Shown here in pieces: positions 1 to 8,057 of a DNA stretch of 64,000 nucleotides. This DNA is from Roseiarcus sp963813195 (GTDB lineage: Bacteria; Pseudomonadota; Alphaproteobacteria; Rhizobiales; Beijerinckiaceae), in assembly GCA_963813195.1 (NCBI GenBank), contig CAWEYC010000035.1, positions 1-64,000 of the forward strand. The letters run 5' to 3'. Positions within the stretch are counted from its first letter, which is position 1. Each line of letters begins with the position of its first letter. Below the pieces are notes generated by a model, which was given only the letters and a program-made list of their open reading frames with translations, was not told where the DNA came from and searched no databases. The translations under genes and the position numbers were made by a program.

Positions 1-222
1 TCAGGGCTTGCCGTCGGCGTCAACGAGCACGTCGAGCCCGAACAGTTTGGGTGGGAATGCCTCCCGCGGGCTCGCCTTCATCTGCCGCGCGAACACGCCG
101 TCGGCGGCGATCATCGCGAGAAAGTCTTTGGCGAGTCCGCGGATGCCGGGGTCTGCTTCCCCCCAATTGCGACGTCCCGCGGTGAAGGAGCGAACTGGCG
201 CTATCGGACCCATCTGAGACAT
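1..222 (-). pseudogene. Possible C-terminal remnant of an ATP-grasp-like protein
   Basis: The minus-strand reading frame ends in a TGA at the very edge of the window. Its last residues read like the stretch preceding the metal-binding end of ATP-grasp/tubulin-tyrosine-ligase-like domains (PPKLFGLDVLVDADGKP). In such proteins this motif is normally followed by W-L-x-E, so the TGA could be a TGG-to-TGA nonsense change. This is inference from one short motif. The upstream part of the frame has no recognisable domain and the start is arbitrary. It borders mobile DNA, which fits a decayed gene. It could also be a chance frame. Confidence 0.25.
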
Positions 223-514
223 TCGCTTGCGAATCGCCAATGGCCGAACTGGGCCGAGAGCGGGCTGGCAGGATTCCGGCGGAGAGCGCGGAAAACTGCC
301 GTCTGGTAAGAGTGCCCTCGGCGGCAGTTCCAAAGGGGACGGTCGAGCGGCGTCGCACCTCAGCCCAGTGTGTTCAACGGCAGCGCTCGCTGAAGCGCAG
401 ATTTCAAGGCGCGCGCCAGAACCAAGATCGCCACGTAAGTAAGAGTTTGCCTCCTTCCGAAATTCGTCATTTTGTTGGAGTTGTCGAAACCTCTTGGATC
501 AAGGGGGTATTGTC

Positions 515-2242
515 ATGTATCGCGATCTTTCACAGTGGGGGATGGTTCGACGACGGGTTTTAGCTGAGGGCATTTCTCGCCGGCAAATCGTGCGCGAGAC
601 CGGCATCAGCCGACAGACCGTCCGAAAGATGCTTCTACACGGATGTCCGCAGGCCTATGGGCCCCGAGCGCCGCGACATCCAAAGCTCGGACCACATACG
701 AAAACAATCGATCAGCTTGCCGGCGCCAACGTTTGGTCGCCACCGGAACTCCGACTATCCGTTGCGGAAATATATCGGCACCTTCAAAGCAACGAGGAAT
801 ATGTAGGAAGCTACGGAGCTGTAAAGGATTATGTAACGGAAAAATTCGGTCCGTCTCGTCATCATGATATCGACATTTGGAACGACGCCTACAATTTGAT
901 TGTGTCGCTAGACAAGTCCAGCGCCATCGATTTCATGCGATTGATTTCATGCGGCAAGGACCCAGTATTTTCTCCAATCCGAGTTCAGAAATTCTTCAAC
1001 GAAGCAGCCAACCTGATGAAATCGCGTAGTCAAGTAAGTGCCCAAAGGGCACGTATCGACAGGCATATCGAGTGGATACAAGATGTCTTGCGTAGGGAAG
1101 TTTCTCTGAAAGAGCTTCGCCAAGAGTTCGGAAACCTCCCCGATTTTCCCGCTATTATCCAACACCTATACGGGAGCCGGCAGACGCACCGACACCGCGC
1201 AATGGCCGTTCTCGCTCATCTTCATGGGATTAGCGATCACTCCGTCGCGGTCGCACTCAATGTCAACCGCAGTACAGTCCGCCGCGCCCGAGAAATATTC
1301 CGCGGCGATATTTCCGACCTCTTTGCTCCGAAGAGGAGGTCGCATCGGAAGGTTGATGACAGCGAACTTAAGGCGGCAATATTCAGTGTCCTTCACGAAC
1401 CACCGAGCAATCATGGCTTCAATCGTACCGGATGGATCATGGCAGATTTGTGCGGAGTTCTTGCCAAGATCGGCAAGCCGGCCTGCGCGGGTGTCGTCAG
1501 AATAATTACCAAGGCAGCAGGTTACAAATGGCGCAAGGCCCGCGTCGTGTTGACGTCGAACGATCCCGATTACGACGAGAAACTTTCCCGGATTCGGTCG
1601 ATCCTCTCCGCGCTTGGACCAGACGAGGCGTTCTTTTCTATCGACGAGTTCGGCCCGTTTGCCGTTAAGGCGAAGTCTGGGCGCTCCCTGACGGCACCGG
1701 GAGAGCAGCGGGAAGTTCAGCAATGGCAGAAGTCGAAGGGGTGCCTCATCCTCACCGCCGCCCTTGAGCTTTCGGGCAATCAGGTGACGCATTTCTACAG
1801 CCTTAAAAAGAATACAAAGGAAATGATCGCCATGATGGAATTGCTGTTGGAGCGGTACAAGGAAAAGAAAAAGCTTTACCTTTCGTGGGATGCCGCGTCG
1901 TGGCATATCTCAAAGAGACTTTTCGAGAGGATCGAAGAAAACAACCGGATGGTGTTTGTGACAGATGACGGCCCAATTGTTGAGACCGCGCCACTTCCAG
2001 CGAGGGCGCAGTTCCTAAACGTTATCGAGTCGATTTTCAGCGGCATGGCGCGGGCGATCATTCACAACAGCGACTACGGAAGCGTCGACAAAGCCAAGGA
2101 GGCCATCGACCGATATTTCGAAGAACGCAATCGCCATTTTTTCGATCATCCTCGCAGGGCGGGAAACAAGATCTGGGGAAAGGAGCGGGTTCCTCCGTCA
2201 TTCTCTACGTCCAACAATTGCAAGGATCCCCGATACAGGTGA
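515..2242 (+). CDS. Chimeric transposase: IstA-like HTH N-terminus plus IS630-type DDE domain
   Basis: The product is about 575 aa. Residues 1-110 resemble the start of IS21 IstA: a helix-turn-helix at about 19-40 (SRRQIVRETGISRQTVRKML), a proline-rich spacer, then a second small domain ending near YGAVKDYV. The second half is IS630-like, with its own HTH (VAVALNVNRSTVRRAREI) and a DDE set at D377 (SIDEFGPF), D459 (LSWDAASWH) and E505 (FLNVIESIF). The D459-E505 spacing of 46 residues is longer than the roughly 34 usual in IS630. ATG 515 is chosen because AAGGGGGT sits 6 bases upstream; an in-frame TTG at 494 lacks a ribosome site. GC content is lower than in the chromosomal genes. I found no convincing terminal repeats, so it is either a solitary transposase or part of a larger element with the following ATPase. 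Confidence 0.8.
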   Translation: MYRDLSQWGMVRRRVLAEGISRRQIVRETGISRQTVRKMLLHGCPQAYGPRAPRHPKLGPHTKTIDQLAGANVWSPPELRLSVAEIYRHLQSNEEYVGSYGAVKDYVTEKFGPSRHHDIDIWNDAYNLIVSLDKSSAIDFMRLISCGKDPVFSPIRVQKFFNEAANLMKSRSQVSAQRARIDRHIEWIQDVLRREVSLKELRQEFGNLPDFPAIIQHLYGSRQTHRHRAMAVLAHLHGISDHSVAVALNVNRSTVRRAREIFRGDISDLFAPKRRSHRKVDDSELKAAIFSVLHEPPSNHGFNRTGWIMADLCGVLAKIGKPACAGVVRIITKAAGYKWRKARVVLTSNDPDYDEKLSRIRSILSALGPDEAFFSIDEFGPFAVKAKSGRSLTAPGEQREVQQWQKSKGCLILTAALELSGNQVTHFYSLKKNTKEMIAMMELLLERYKEKKKLYLSWDAASWHISKRLFERIEENNRMVFVTDDGPIVETAPLPARAQFLNVIESIFSGMARAIIHNSDYGSVDKAKEAIDRYFEERNRHFFDHPRRAGNKIWGKERVPPSFSTSNNCKDPRYR

Positions 2243-2565
2243 CGGCTTTCTTTGCTGGCGAATAAGGGCTGTGGTTGAATGTTGACGTCCGGAATCCCCC
2301 CATCTGCGCCCTTCATTACGCTGCGAGCGATGACCGCTTTGATCACCCGCTCCGCCGGGAAGGCTCGACGGGTCGCGCGTGCCGGACCCGCCGCTTTCGT
2401 CCGCGAGGCCAAGGGGGCGCGATCTACGGCTGGACATCGCGCGTTAGTCGACCTACGGAACGATTGGGAGGCCGTTGTGCCCCGAGATCGAGGTTCTGCT
2501 GCGGGCAGGGTCATGGTCCGAACCCAAAGTTTTTAACTAGAATTAGTAAATGGGGGGGTTAAACC
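2243..2565. other. Spacer between chimeric transposase and ATPase, no supportable gene
   Basis: About 320 bases separate the transposase stop from the ATPase start. Overlapping open frames on both strands have no recognisable motif and no convincing ribosome site. The last 40 bases turn AT-rich (AGTTTTTAACTAGAATTAG) and could hold the promoter of the ATPase, followed by a G-rich ribosome binding site at 2552-2558. Confidence 0.4.
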
Positions 2566-4173
2566 GTGGCTGAAAGCTCCATCACGAGAATTCAAGAATG
2601 TTTCATGCAATTCTCCCTGCGCGCCGAAAAAGTTCACGAAGAAATTCTCACCAAAACGTTCGTTGACGCGGCTCCGTTGATGGTTCAGTTGTCCGCGCCG
2701 AATAATCAAGTCATTTATGGGCGACGGGGAACAGGAAAAACACATGCGTTTAAATATTTAGCTGATCAAGTACGCGATGACGGTAATTATCCGATTTATT
2801 TAGACCTTAGAACCATAGGTTCGAACGGATCGATTTACGCCGACCAACAAAAATCGCTTTCAGAGCGTGCCACCCGTCTTATTTTGGATGTCTTGGAGGC
2901 GGTGGAGTCAGGACTCATCGAACTCGCGTTGACTCGCATTGATGACGCGCCGGACAAGAAACAAGTCACTATCCGAATTGACGATTTGGCCAGAGCCATT
3001 CGCACCGTCGAAGTGCGCGACCCAAGCGCAGAGCGTGAGATAATTGGCGCGGCCAGGCAAGAACAAAGCTCTGAAGGCGGAGTTAGCCTCGAAACTACTC
3101 CGATTGCCCTCGCCGGAAAGTTGAAAGCGAGCGCAAACCAACACTCCGAAAGATCGGCGACCGTGCGCGTAAAAGAAAGCGGCCAGCTTAGACCCAGTCT
3201 AGATTTCGGCACTTTGCAAGCAGCATTGGCGGGATTAATAAATATCTTGGGAACAAGAGTGGTTCTATTGATAGATGAATGGAGCGAGATCCCCGCGGAA
3301 CTGCAGCCGTATTTGGCAGATTTATTGAGACGGACTATCTTGCCACAAGATAATATAATGCTGAAGATAGCGGCGATAGAGCACCGATCCGTATTCGCAG
3401 ATAGAGTTGATACAAAATCATATATTGGATTAGAACTAGGCGCTGATGTGACGGCTGATATTAATCTTGATGATTTTGTCGTCTACGACGTTGATCAAAC
3501 CCGTGCAATCGATTTCTTTAAGAAGCTGATATTTAAGCATTACGCCGTCAGCCCTAAGGCGGATCAAGACATCACATCGCCAGATTCGCTGATATCACAA
3601 GTTTTCACTCAGACGACGGCGTTTCAAGAATTCGTTCGGGCAGTCGAGGGAGTTCCAAGAGACGCGCTGAACTTGGCTGCTCTAATGGCTAGGATTGCTT
3701 ATGGAAGGAAAATCGCGGTCGAGGATGTTCGGCGCGCCTCGCGGGAATGGTTTATGCAGGACAAAATGTCTGCAACTAAGAGCAGTAAACGTCTTTCGGC
3801 TGTACTAAACTATATTATTGCAGAGGTCATAGAACAGCGGCGCACACGAGCGTTCCTATTCCCATCAGGAATTACGCACCCTGATATCGAGCAATTGTAC
3901 GACGCAAAACTCTTACACGTTCTCAAGAAGAGCGTTGCGTCCAACGACGAGCCGGGAAAACGTTTCGACGTTTACAAGATTGACTATGGTTGCTATGTTG
4001 ATTTGATTACCACTTCGAAGGCGCCACACGGGCTGTTCGATTTGGACAACGGATCGCAGGTTGACGTTCCTCCGGATGATTATCGTTCGATTAGGCGTGC
4101 GATCCTCCGTCCCGATGATCTTGCAGCCGTAGAAACTAGTGGATCGAATTTAACATTTGGTGCCCGCGTCTGA
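2566..4173 (+). CDS. ORC/CDC6-like AAA ATPase with IS630-altered C-terminus
   Basis: The product is a 535-aa P-loop ATPase. Walker A is GRRGTGKT at residues 52-59 and Walker B is VVLLIDEW at 232-239. Overall it resembles the bacterial proteins annotated as ORC-CDC6 family AAA ATPases, whose function is mostly unknown. After the ATPase core (to about 375) comes a winged-helix-like C-terminal region. GTG 2566 is chosen for the G-run ribosome site at 2552-2558. The gene is clearly richer in A+T than its neighbours, which points to horizontal acquisition. An IS630 copy entered the TA at 4137-4138. The last codons now read into the element (ETSGSNLTFGARV), whereas removing the element gives ETR and a TAG stop. 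The ATPase body is therefore intact and possibly functional. A defence or mobile-element role is inference. Confidence 0.75.
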   Translation: MAESSITRIQECFMQFSLRAEKVHEEILTKTFVDAAPLMVQLSAPNNQVIYGRRGTGKTHAFKYLADQVRDDGNYPIYLDLRTIGSNGSIYADQQKSLSERATRLILDVLEAVESGLIELALTRIDDAPDKKQVTIRIDDLARAIRTVEVRDPSAEREIIGAARQEQSSEGGVSLETTPIALAGKLKASANQHSERSATVRVKESGQLRPSLDFGTLQAALAGLINILGTRVVLLIDEWSEIPAELQPYLADLLRRTILPQDNIMLKIAAIEHRSVFADRVDTKSYIGLELGADVTADINLDDFVVYDVDQTRAIDFFKKLIFKHYAVSPKADQDITSPDSLISQVFTQTTAFQEFVRAVEGVPRDALNLAALMARIAYGRKIAVEDVRRASREWFMQDKMSATKSSKRLSAVLNYIIAEVIEQRRTRAFLFPSGITHPDIEQLYDAKLLHVLKKSVASNDEPGKRFDVYKIDYGCYVDLITTSKAPHGLFDLDNGSQVDVPPDDYRSIRRAILRPDDLAAVETSGSNLTFGARV

Positions 4174-5215
4174 CGGCAGCGATGATTTTGTCGGGATCGG
4201 CGACCCACTCGAAGGGCTTGGAATGGGCGTTGTGGTCTTCGAGGAAGCGATTGATCGCCGCCTGGAGGTCGACGACGGATCGGAAGACGCCGCGCTTGAG
4301 ACGCCGCTTCGTCAGGGTGGCGAAGAAGCCCTCGACGGCGTTGAGCCAAGAGGCCGAGGTCGGCGTGAAATGGAAGGTCCAGCGCGGATGGCGCGCCAGC
4401 CATTGCCGCACGGCCGGATGCTTATGGGCGGCGTAATTGTCGAGGATGGCGTGGACGGTCTTTCCGGCTGGAACCTCGCGCTCGACGGCATTCAAGAAGC
4501 GGATGAATTCCTGATGGCGATGGCGCTGCATGTTGTGGCCGATGACGGTCCCGTCGAGGATGTTCATGGCCGCGAACAGGGTGGTCGTCCCGTGCCGCTT
4601 GTAATCATGGGTCATGGTTCCGGCGCGGCCCTTCTTCATCGGCAGGCCGGGCTGAGTGCGGTCGAGGGCCTGGATTTGGCTCTTTTCATCGACGCTGAGC
4701 ACCACGGCGTGCGCCGGCGGATCGACATAGAGGCCGACGACGTCCCGCAGCTTGTCGACGAACTCGGGGTCCTTCGACAACTTGAACTGGCGCACGCGAT
4801 GCGGCTGAAGCCCATGCGCCCGCCAAATGCGCTGCACTGAACTGACGCTGACGCCCGCCGCCTCGGCCATCGCCGCGCCGGTCCAGTGCGTGGTCTCGCC
4901 TGGCGGCGCGGCAAACGTCAGGCCGACGACGCGCTCGGCGACCGAGGGATCGAGCTTGGGGATGCGCGATGGCCGCGTCTTGTCGCGCAGAAGGCCCTCG
5001 AAACCTTCGGCGGCGAAGCGCTCCTGCCAGCGCCAGACGCAGGTCTTGGACTTGGCCGTCTCGCGCATGATCGCGCTCGTGCCCAAGCGCTCGGCCGTCA
5101 GCAGCACGATTTGCGCCCGCCAGACGTGCTTCTGAGGCGCGTTGCGGTCTTTAACGAGAGCGTGAAGCCGATCGAGATCGGAGGCCGTCACGGAAAGAGA
5201 AATGCCGGTTCGCAT
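4136..5215 (-). CDS. IS630-family transposase
   Basis: The single-frame transposase is about 359 aa and has an N-terminal HTH (IMRETAKSKTCVWRWQERF) and a DDE catalytic core. The acidic residues lie in VLSVDEKSQ, HAILDNYAAHKH and SWLNAVEGFF. ATG 5215 is preferred because the product then begins MRTGISLSV, as expected for this group; an ATG at 5266 lies in the terminal repeat region. The stop codon TAG is not encoded by the element alone. Its TA is the duplicated target and its G comes from the host base at 4136. No frameshift is needed, unlike the two IS630 copies at 28.9-31.2 kb. Confidence 0.88.
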   Translation of the reverse strand: MRTGISLSVTASDLDRLHALVKDRNAPQKHVWRAQIVLLTAERLGTSAIMRETAKSKTCVWRWQERFAAEGFEGLLRDKTRPSRIPKLDPSVAERVVGLTFAAPPGETTHWTGAAMAEAAGVSVSSVQRIWRAHGLQPHRVRQFKLSKDPEFVDKLRDVVGLYVDPPAHAVVLSVDEKSQIQALDRTQPGLPMKKGRAGTMTHDYKRHGTTTLFAAMNILDGTVIGHNMQRHRHQEFIRFLNAVEREVPAGKTVHAILDNYAAHKHPAVRQWLARHPRWTFHFTPTSASWLNAVEGFFATLTKRRLKRGVFRSVVDLQAAINRFLEDHNAHSKPFEWVADPDKIIAAVRRGHQMLNSIH

Positions 5216-5284
5216 CCCGCAGACTCGCACGCCGCGAGCCCGCCGGGAATCCCTCCAGGGATTCAAATGTCAGACTTGATCCAC
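4139..5284 (-). mobile_element. IS630-family insertion sequence (first copy)
   Basis: The element is 1,146 bp and carries one transposase on the minus strand. The terminal inverted repeats are 21 bp (4139-4159 and 5264-5284), with 17 of 21 positions matching. Both begin GTGGATC and end ACATTTG. The flanking TA dinucleotides at 4137-4138 and 5285-5286 are the target duplication typical of this family. It interrupts the final codons of the ORC/CDC6-like ATPase gene. Confidence 0.9.
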
Positions 5285-5344
5285 TAGATAGGGCCTGCCG
5301 CCGAGCCGCATTCGTCGTCGACAATTGCCGACCAATTCGCGGGT

Positions 5345-6614
5345 TAAGTGTCTTGGCTTGTTTTGGTCCGTGTTGGGTCCGAGTGGCTGACTGGCAGAGC
5401 CGAAACACCGCGTTCAACCGCTCGTCGTCCAACGCCTCGCGGGCGACGCTCGGCTTGGCGTTCTTGGGCCAGGCGATCCTGGCCCCGGCAAGAGGATGGG
5501 TGAAACCGCCGTTGCGGACCGCGTCGTTGATCACCGCCTTCATGACCTGGAGGTACCCGTCCTCCATGGTCTTGCGCGCCATCGGCTCCCAACATTGCTC
5601 CGCTTTGTTGCGCTCGATCGCCATGGCGGGGCCGAGGGCGCGAATTTTAGCGGAGTGCTTGCCCTCACGGCCATACTCAAGCGGCAGCCATTGCAGCTTG
5701 TTGACGTAGAGCTGAAGGTCACGCGGTCGATATTCGGTGATCGGCAGGTCAGGCATCAGCGCCAAGAACACGTCCAAGCGCATGCGCGCGGTGCTCAAGG
5801 TGGCCGAATCGGCGCCGGCGCCGGCGCGCCAAGCGAGGTATTCGCGGGGGCGACGCTGAGCAGCGGCGCCGGGCCCGAGTTCGCCGGCGCAATCGGCTCT
5901 GAGGGAGCCGACCCCTTCGCTTCGACGGTCGCCGCAAGCGGGGTCGCCGTCGCGGCGACCGGGTCCTGCGCCGGCCTGTCGACCGCGCCGGCCCGCGTAG
6001 ATAGGACTTGTGAAATCGGCGCCGGGCACGACTCGACGATCCCATCGCCGGCCAGCCGACGGCGCCAAATCTCGTCGCGCGGGACGTCGGCGTGATCGAC
6101 GACCAAAGGATGCCCACGGGGCCCTTTGCGCACCTCCTGGTCGAGCATGACCAGTTGCTGCACGAAGGCCATCTGACGCAGGGTCGCCGGCGAATCCGGC
6201 GGCGACGGCGCGTCCAGTTGGGCTAGCGCGTCCTTGAGGAACGCCAGCATGTTGGCCAGGAATTCCGCAAGGCTTTCGCCTGGCGGGCGGGAAACCAATC
6301 TCCCCTTCGACGATGCCGGCCATCTCTCGATCCGCCCTCACCCGCACCGCGAACGCGGCCCGGGCGAGACGCGCCAGCCAGGACGCCCGGTCCTGGGCCT
6401 AGCGGCGCGCCATCTCGCCGAGCCTCACGCGAAGAGGCGGGATCCCCTGGCAAGGAACAAGCGCCTTGGGCGCGCGGATCTGGAAAAAATAAACCTCGCG
6501 CCGGCGGACGAGATAGGCGCCGCCGCCGGGCGGCCGCGGCGATTCGGCCGCCTCAGCCGACGGCCTCGCGCGGACTACCTTGCGGACTACGTCGGGGGAT
6601 GCACGCTTCGCCAT
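5345..6614 (-). pseudogene. Decayed tyrosine recombinase (integrase) missing its catalytic domain
   Basis: Pieces of one integrase appear in successive frames. An N-terminal module near 6614-6400 contains REVYFFQIRAPKALVP, typical of the DUF6538-type N-terminus. A middle piece follows in another frame (ESLAEFLANMLAFLKDALAQ). A core-binding segment at about 5830-5400 includes TARMRLDVFLALMPDLPI and GYLQVMKAVINDAVRNGGF. The frame breaks just after ERLNAVFRL, where the catalytic domain with its Arg, His and Tyr residues should begin. At least two frameshifts and a C-terminal truncation are needed, so it is almost certainly inactive. It lies between the ATPase and a complete integrase on the same strand. 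Confidence 0.7.
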
Positions 6615-6718
6615 GGGCTTGCTCGCGCAGGCCGAGGCGAGGATTTTCAAGGGGTTCCATCAACCCGGGAAATGGCGGAGAGGGGTATTTTACTGGCGGA
6701 GAGGGAGCGATTCTCCCC

Positions 6719-7888
6719 CTACCCTCCCGCATCGAGCTTCGCCGCGATCCGACGAGGATCCGGCCGGTAGTATTTCTTCAAGACCTGAAGCGAGCGCCAT
6801 CCGCCCTGCTCGGCCAGCTCGACGATGTCGAGGCCGCGCTCGCCCGCCATTCGCGAGGCCCCCTCGGACCTCTGGTCGTGGAAGGTCAGGTCCCTGATGC
6901 CCGCGCGCTCACATGCGGCGCGGAAGTTTCGGGAGATGCTGTCGGCGCGGTTGGCGAACACCCGCCCTGATCGGGCGGGCGAGAGGGTGCGCAGGATCGC
7001 GATCGCCCGGGAGGACAGGCCGATCGTTCGCTGGCGGTAGGCGCCATCGGTCGACTTGGTGCCCCGGAGGATCGCTGTCCGCGCCGCAAAGTCGATGTCC
7101 TCCCACCGCAGCAATTCGACGATTTCGCTGCGGCGACAAGCGGTTTCCCACGCCAGTTCGACGATCGCCGCCAGCGGCTGGCAGCGGCTCTCGCCACACG
7201 CCGCTAGCAGCCGCTCGTCCTCGTCGCCGCGCAGCCGGCGCGTCCGCTCGCGGCGCTTCGGCTTGTCCTTCGCCGGGACGCCCTCGACCGGGTTGCGCAG
7301 CCCCTGCATGCCCAGTTCCGCCCGGCCGAACACGAACACGGCGGACAGGCGCATCAGCTCGTTGAGCACCGTCTTCTCGCCGATGGGGACATGCTCATGC
7401 TGGACGACCAAACGCCGGCCCTGCTTGACCCGAACGATCCGCCCCTCAGCGTCGCGTTTCCGCCGCCGGACGGTCGAAGCGCGCCTTTCGCGCAGCCAGG
7501 CGATGACGTCGGCCGGCTCGATCTCGCCGATGAAGCGCGGCGCCAGTGGACTCTTTAGGAGTTGGTCGACTTGGCTGCGCGCCTGGACGGCCGACTTGAG
7601 ACCGGTCAGCCCCGTCTCCTTGTATTTTTCGAGAACGACCGCCAGGGTGGTCCGGCTCTCTCGGCGCCGATCGACGAACCCATTCCGGTTGAATCCGTCG
7701 AGGATGCCGAGCCCCCAAGCTTCGGCGTCGGCGACGCTCTCGAAGGTCTTCGTCTGCGCCGGCCGGCCGGTGCGGCGCGCGCGGGCCTGGAACTGGAGCG
7801 GGCCGCGCTCGGTGAGCGTCAGGCCCTTGATCGGCGACCAGGTCCGGCCGGTCTTGGCGGCGGCGGCTTGCGAACGCTTGCGGGGCAT
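6719..7888 (-). CDS. Tyrosine recombinase / site-specific integrase
   Basis: The product is 389 aa, full length for an island or phage integrase. A core-binding SAM-like domain spans about 80-195 and the catalytic domain about 215-380. Candidate catalytic residues are R252 (ETACRRSEI), K278 (GTKSTDG), H337 and R340 (FHDQR), W364 (QGGW) and Y373 (KKYYRP). Box II reads HDQRSE rather than the common HDLRHE, which is unusual but keeps H and R. The gene reads away from a tRNA-fMet 3' fragment about 120 bp upstream of its start, the usual neighbourhood of an integrase and its attachment site. It probably mediated entry of an element here. Whether that element is still mobile cannot be judged from this window. 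Confidence 0.85.
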   Translation of the reverse strand: MPRKRSQAAAAKTGRTWSPIKGLTLTERGPLQFQARARRTGRPAQTKTFESVADAEAWGLGILDGFNRNGFVDRRRESRTTLAVVLEKYKETGLTGLKSAVQARSQVDQLLKSPLAPRFIGEIEPADVIAWLRERRASTVRRRKRDAEGRIVRVKQGRRLVVQHEHVPIGEKTVLNELMRLSAVFVFGRAELGMQGLRNPVEGVPAKDKPKRRERTRRLRGDEDERLLAACGESRCQPLAAIVELAWETACRRSEIVELLRWEDIDFAARTAILRGTKSTDGAYRQRTIGLSSRAIAILRTLSPARSGRVFANRADSISRNFRAACERAGIRDLTFHDQRSEGASRMAGERGLDIVELAEQGGWRSLQVLKKYYRPDPRRIAAKLDAGG

Positions 7889-7951
7889 GGCGGCGACAAT
7901 TCATTTGCGACAATCGGATGTACATTTGTCGCAGATCCGTCGCAGAAAATC

Positions 7952-7979
7952 AAAAAAATGCCCGGATTTCTCCGGGCAT
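7952..7979 (-). terminator. Rho-independent terminator downstream of the tRNA-fMet fragment
   Basis: On the minus strand a perfect 9-bp stem (7958-7966 with 7971-7979) and a 4-base loop are followed by a run of seven T. It lies about 30 bases past the 3' CCA of the tRNA-fMet fragment, where a tRNA terminator is expected. Confidence 0.8.
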
Positions 7980-8011
7980 CGTTTAACGGCATTGAATTTA
8001 TTCGCTAAATT

Positions 8012-8057
8012 TGGTTGCGGGGGCAGGATTTGAACCTGCGGCCTTCAGGTTATGAGC
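8012..8057 (-). other. 3' half of initiator tRNA-fMet (CAT), likely attachment-site remnant
   Basis: On the minus strand the 46 bases run from the anticodon loop (GCTCATAA) through the 3' anticodon arm, variable loop and T arm (GGTTCAAATCC) to an encoded CCA. They match the initiator tRNA pattern. Beyond the anticodon loop the sequence diverges at once: no D arm and no 5' acceptor strand can be drawn, and the anticodon stem no longer pairs properly. This is the pattern left when an element integrates at the 3' half of a tRNA gene. The adjacent integrase and the downstream terminator support this. It is not a functional tRNA. Confidence 0.75.

Noticed and set aside
482..5323. TGTCGA/TCGACA as ends of a transposon holding the chimeric transposase and the ATPase
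   Set aside because: Only 6-7 bases match, with no extended inverted repeat and no target duplication.
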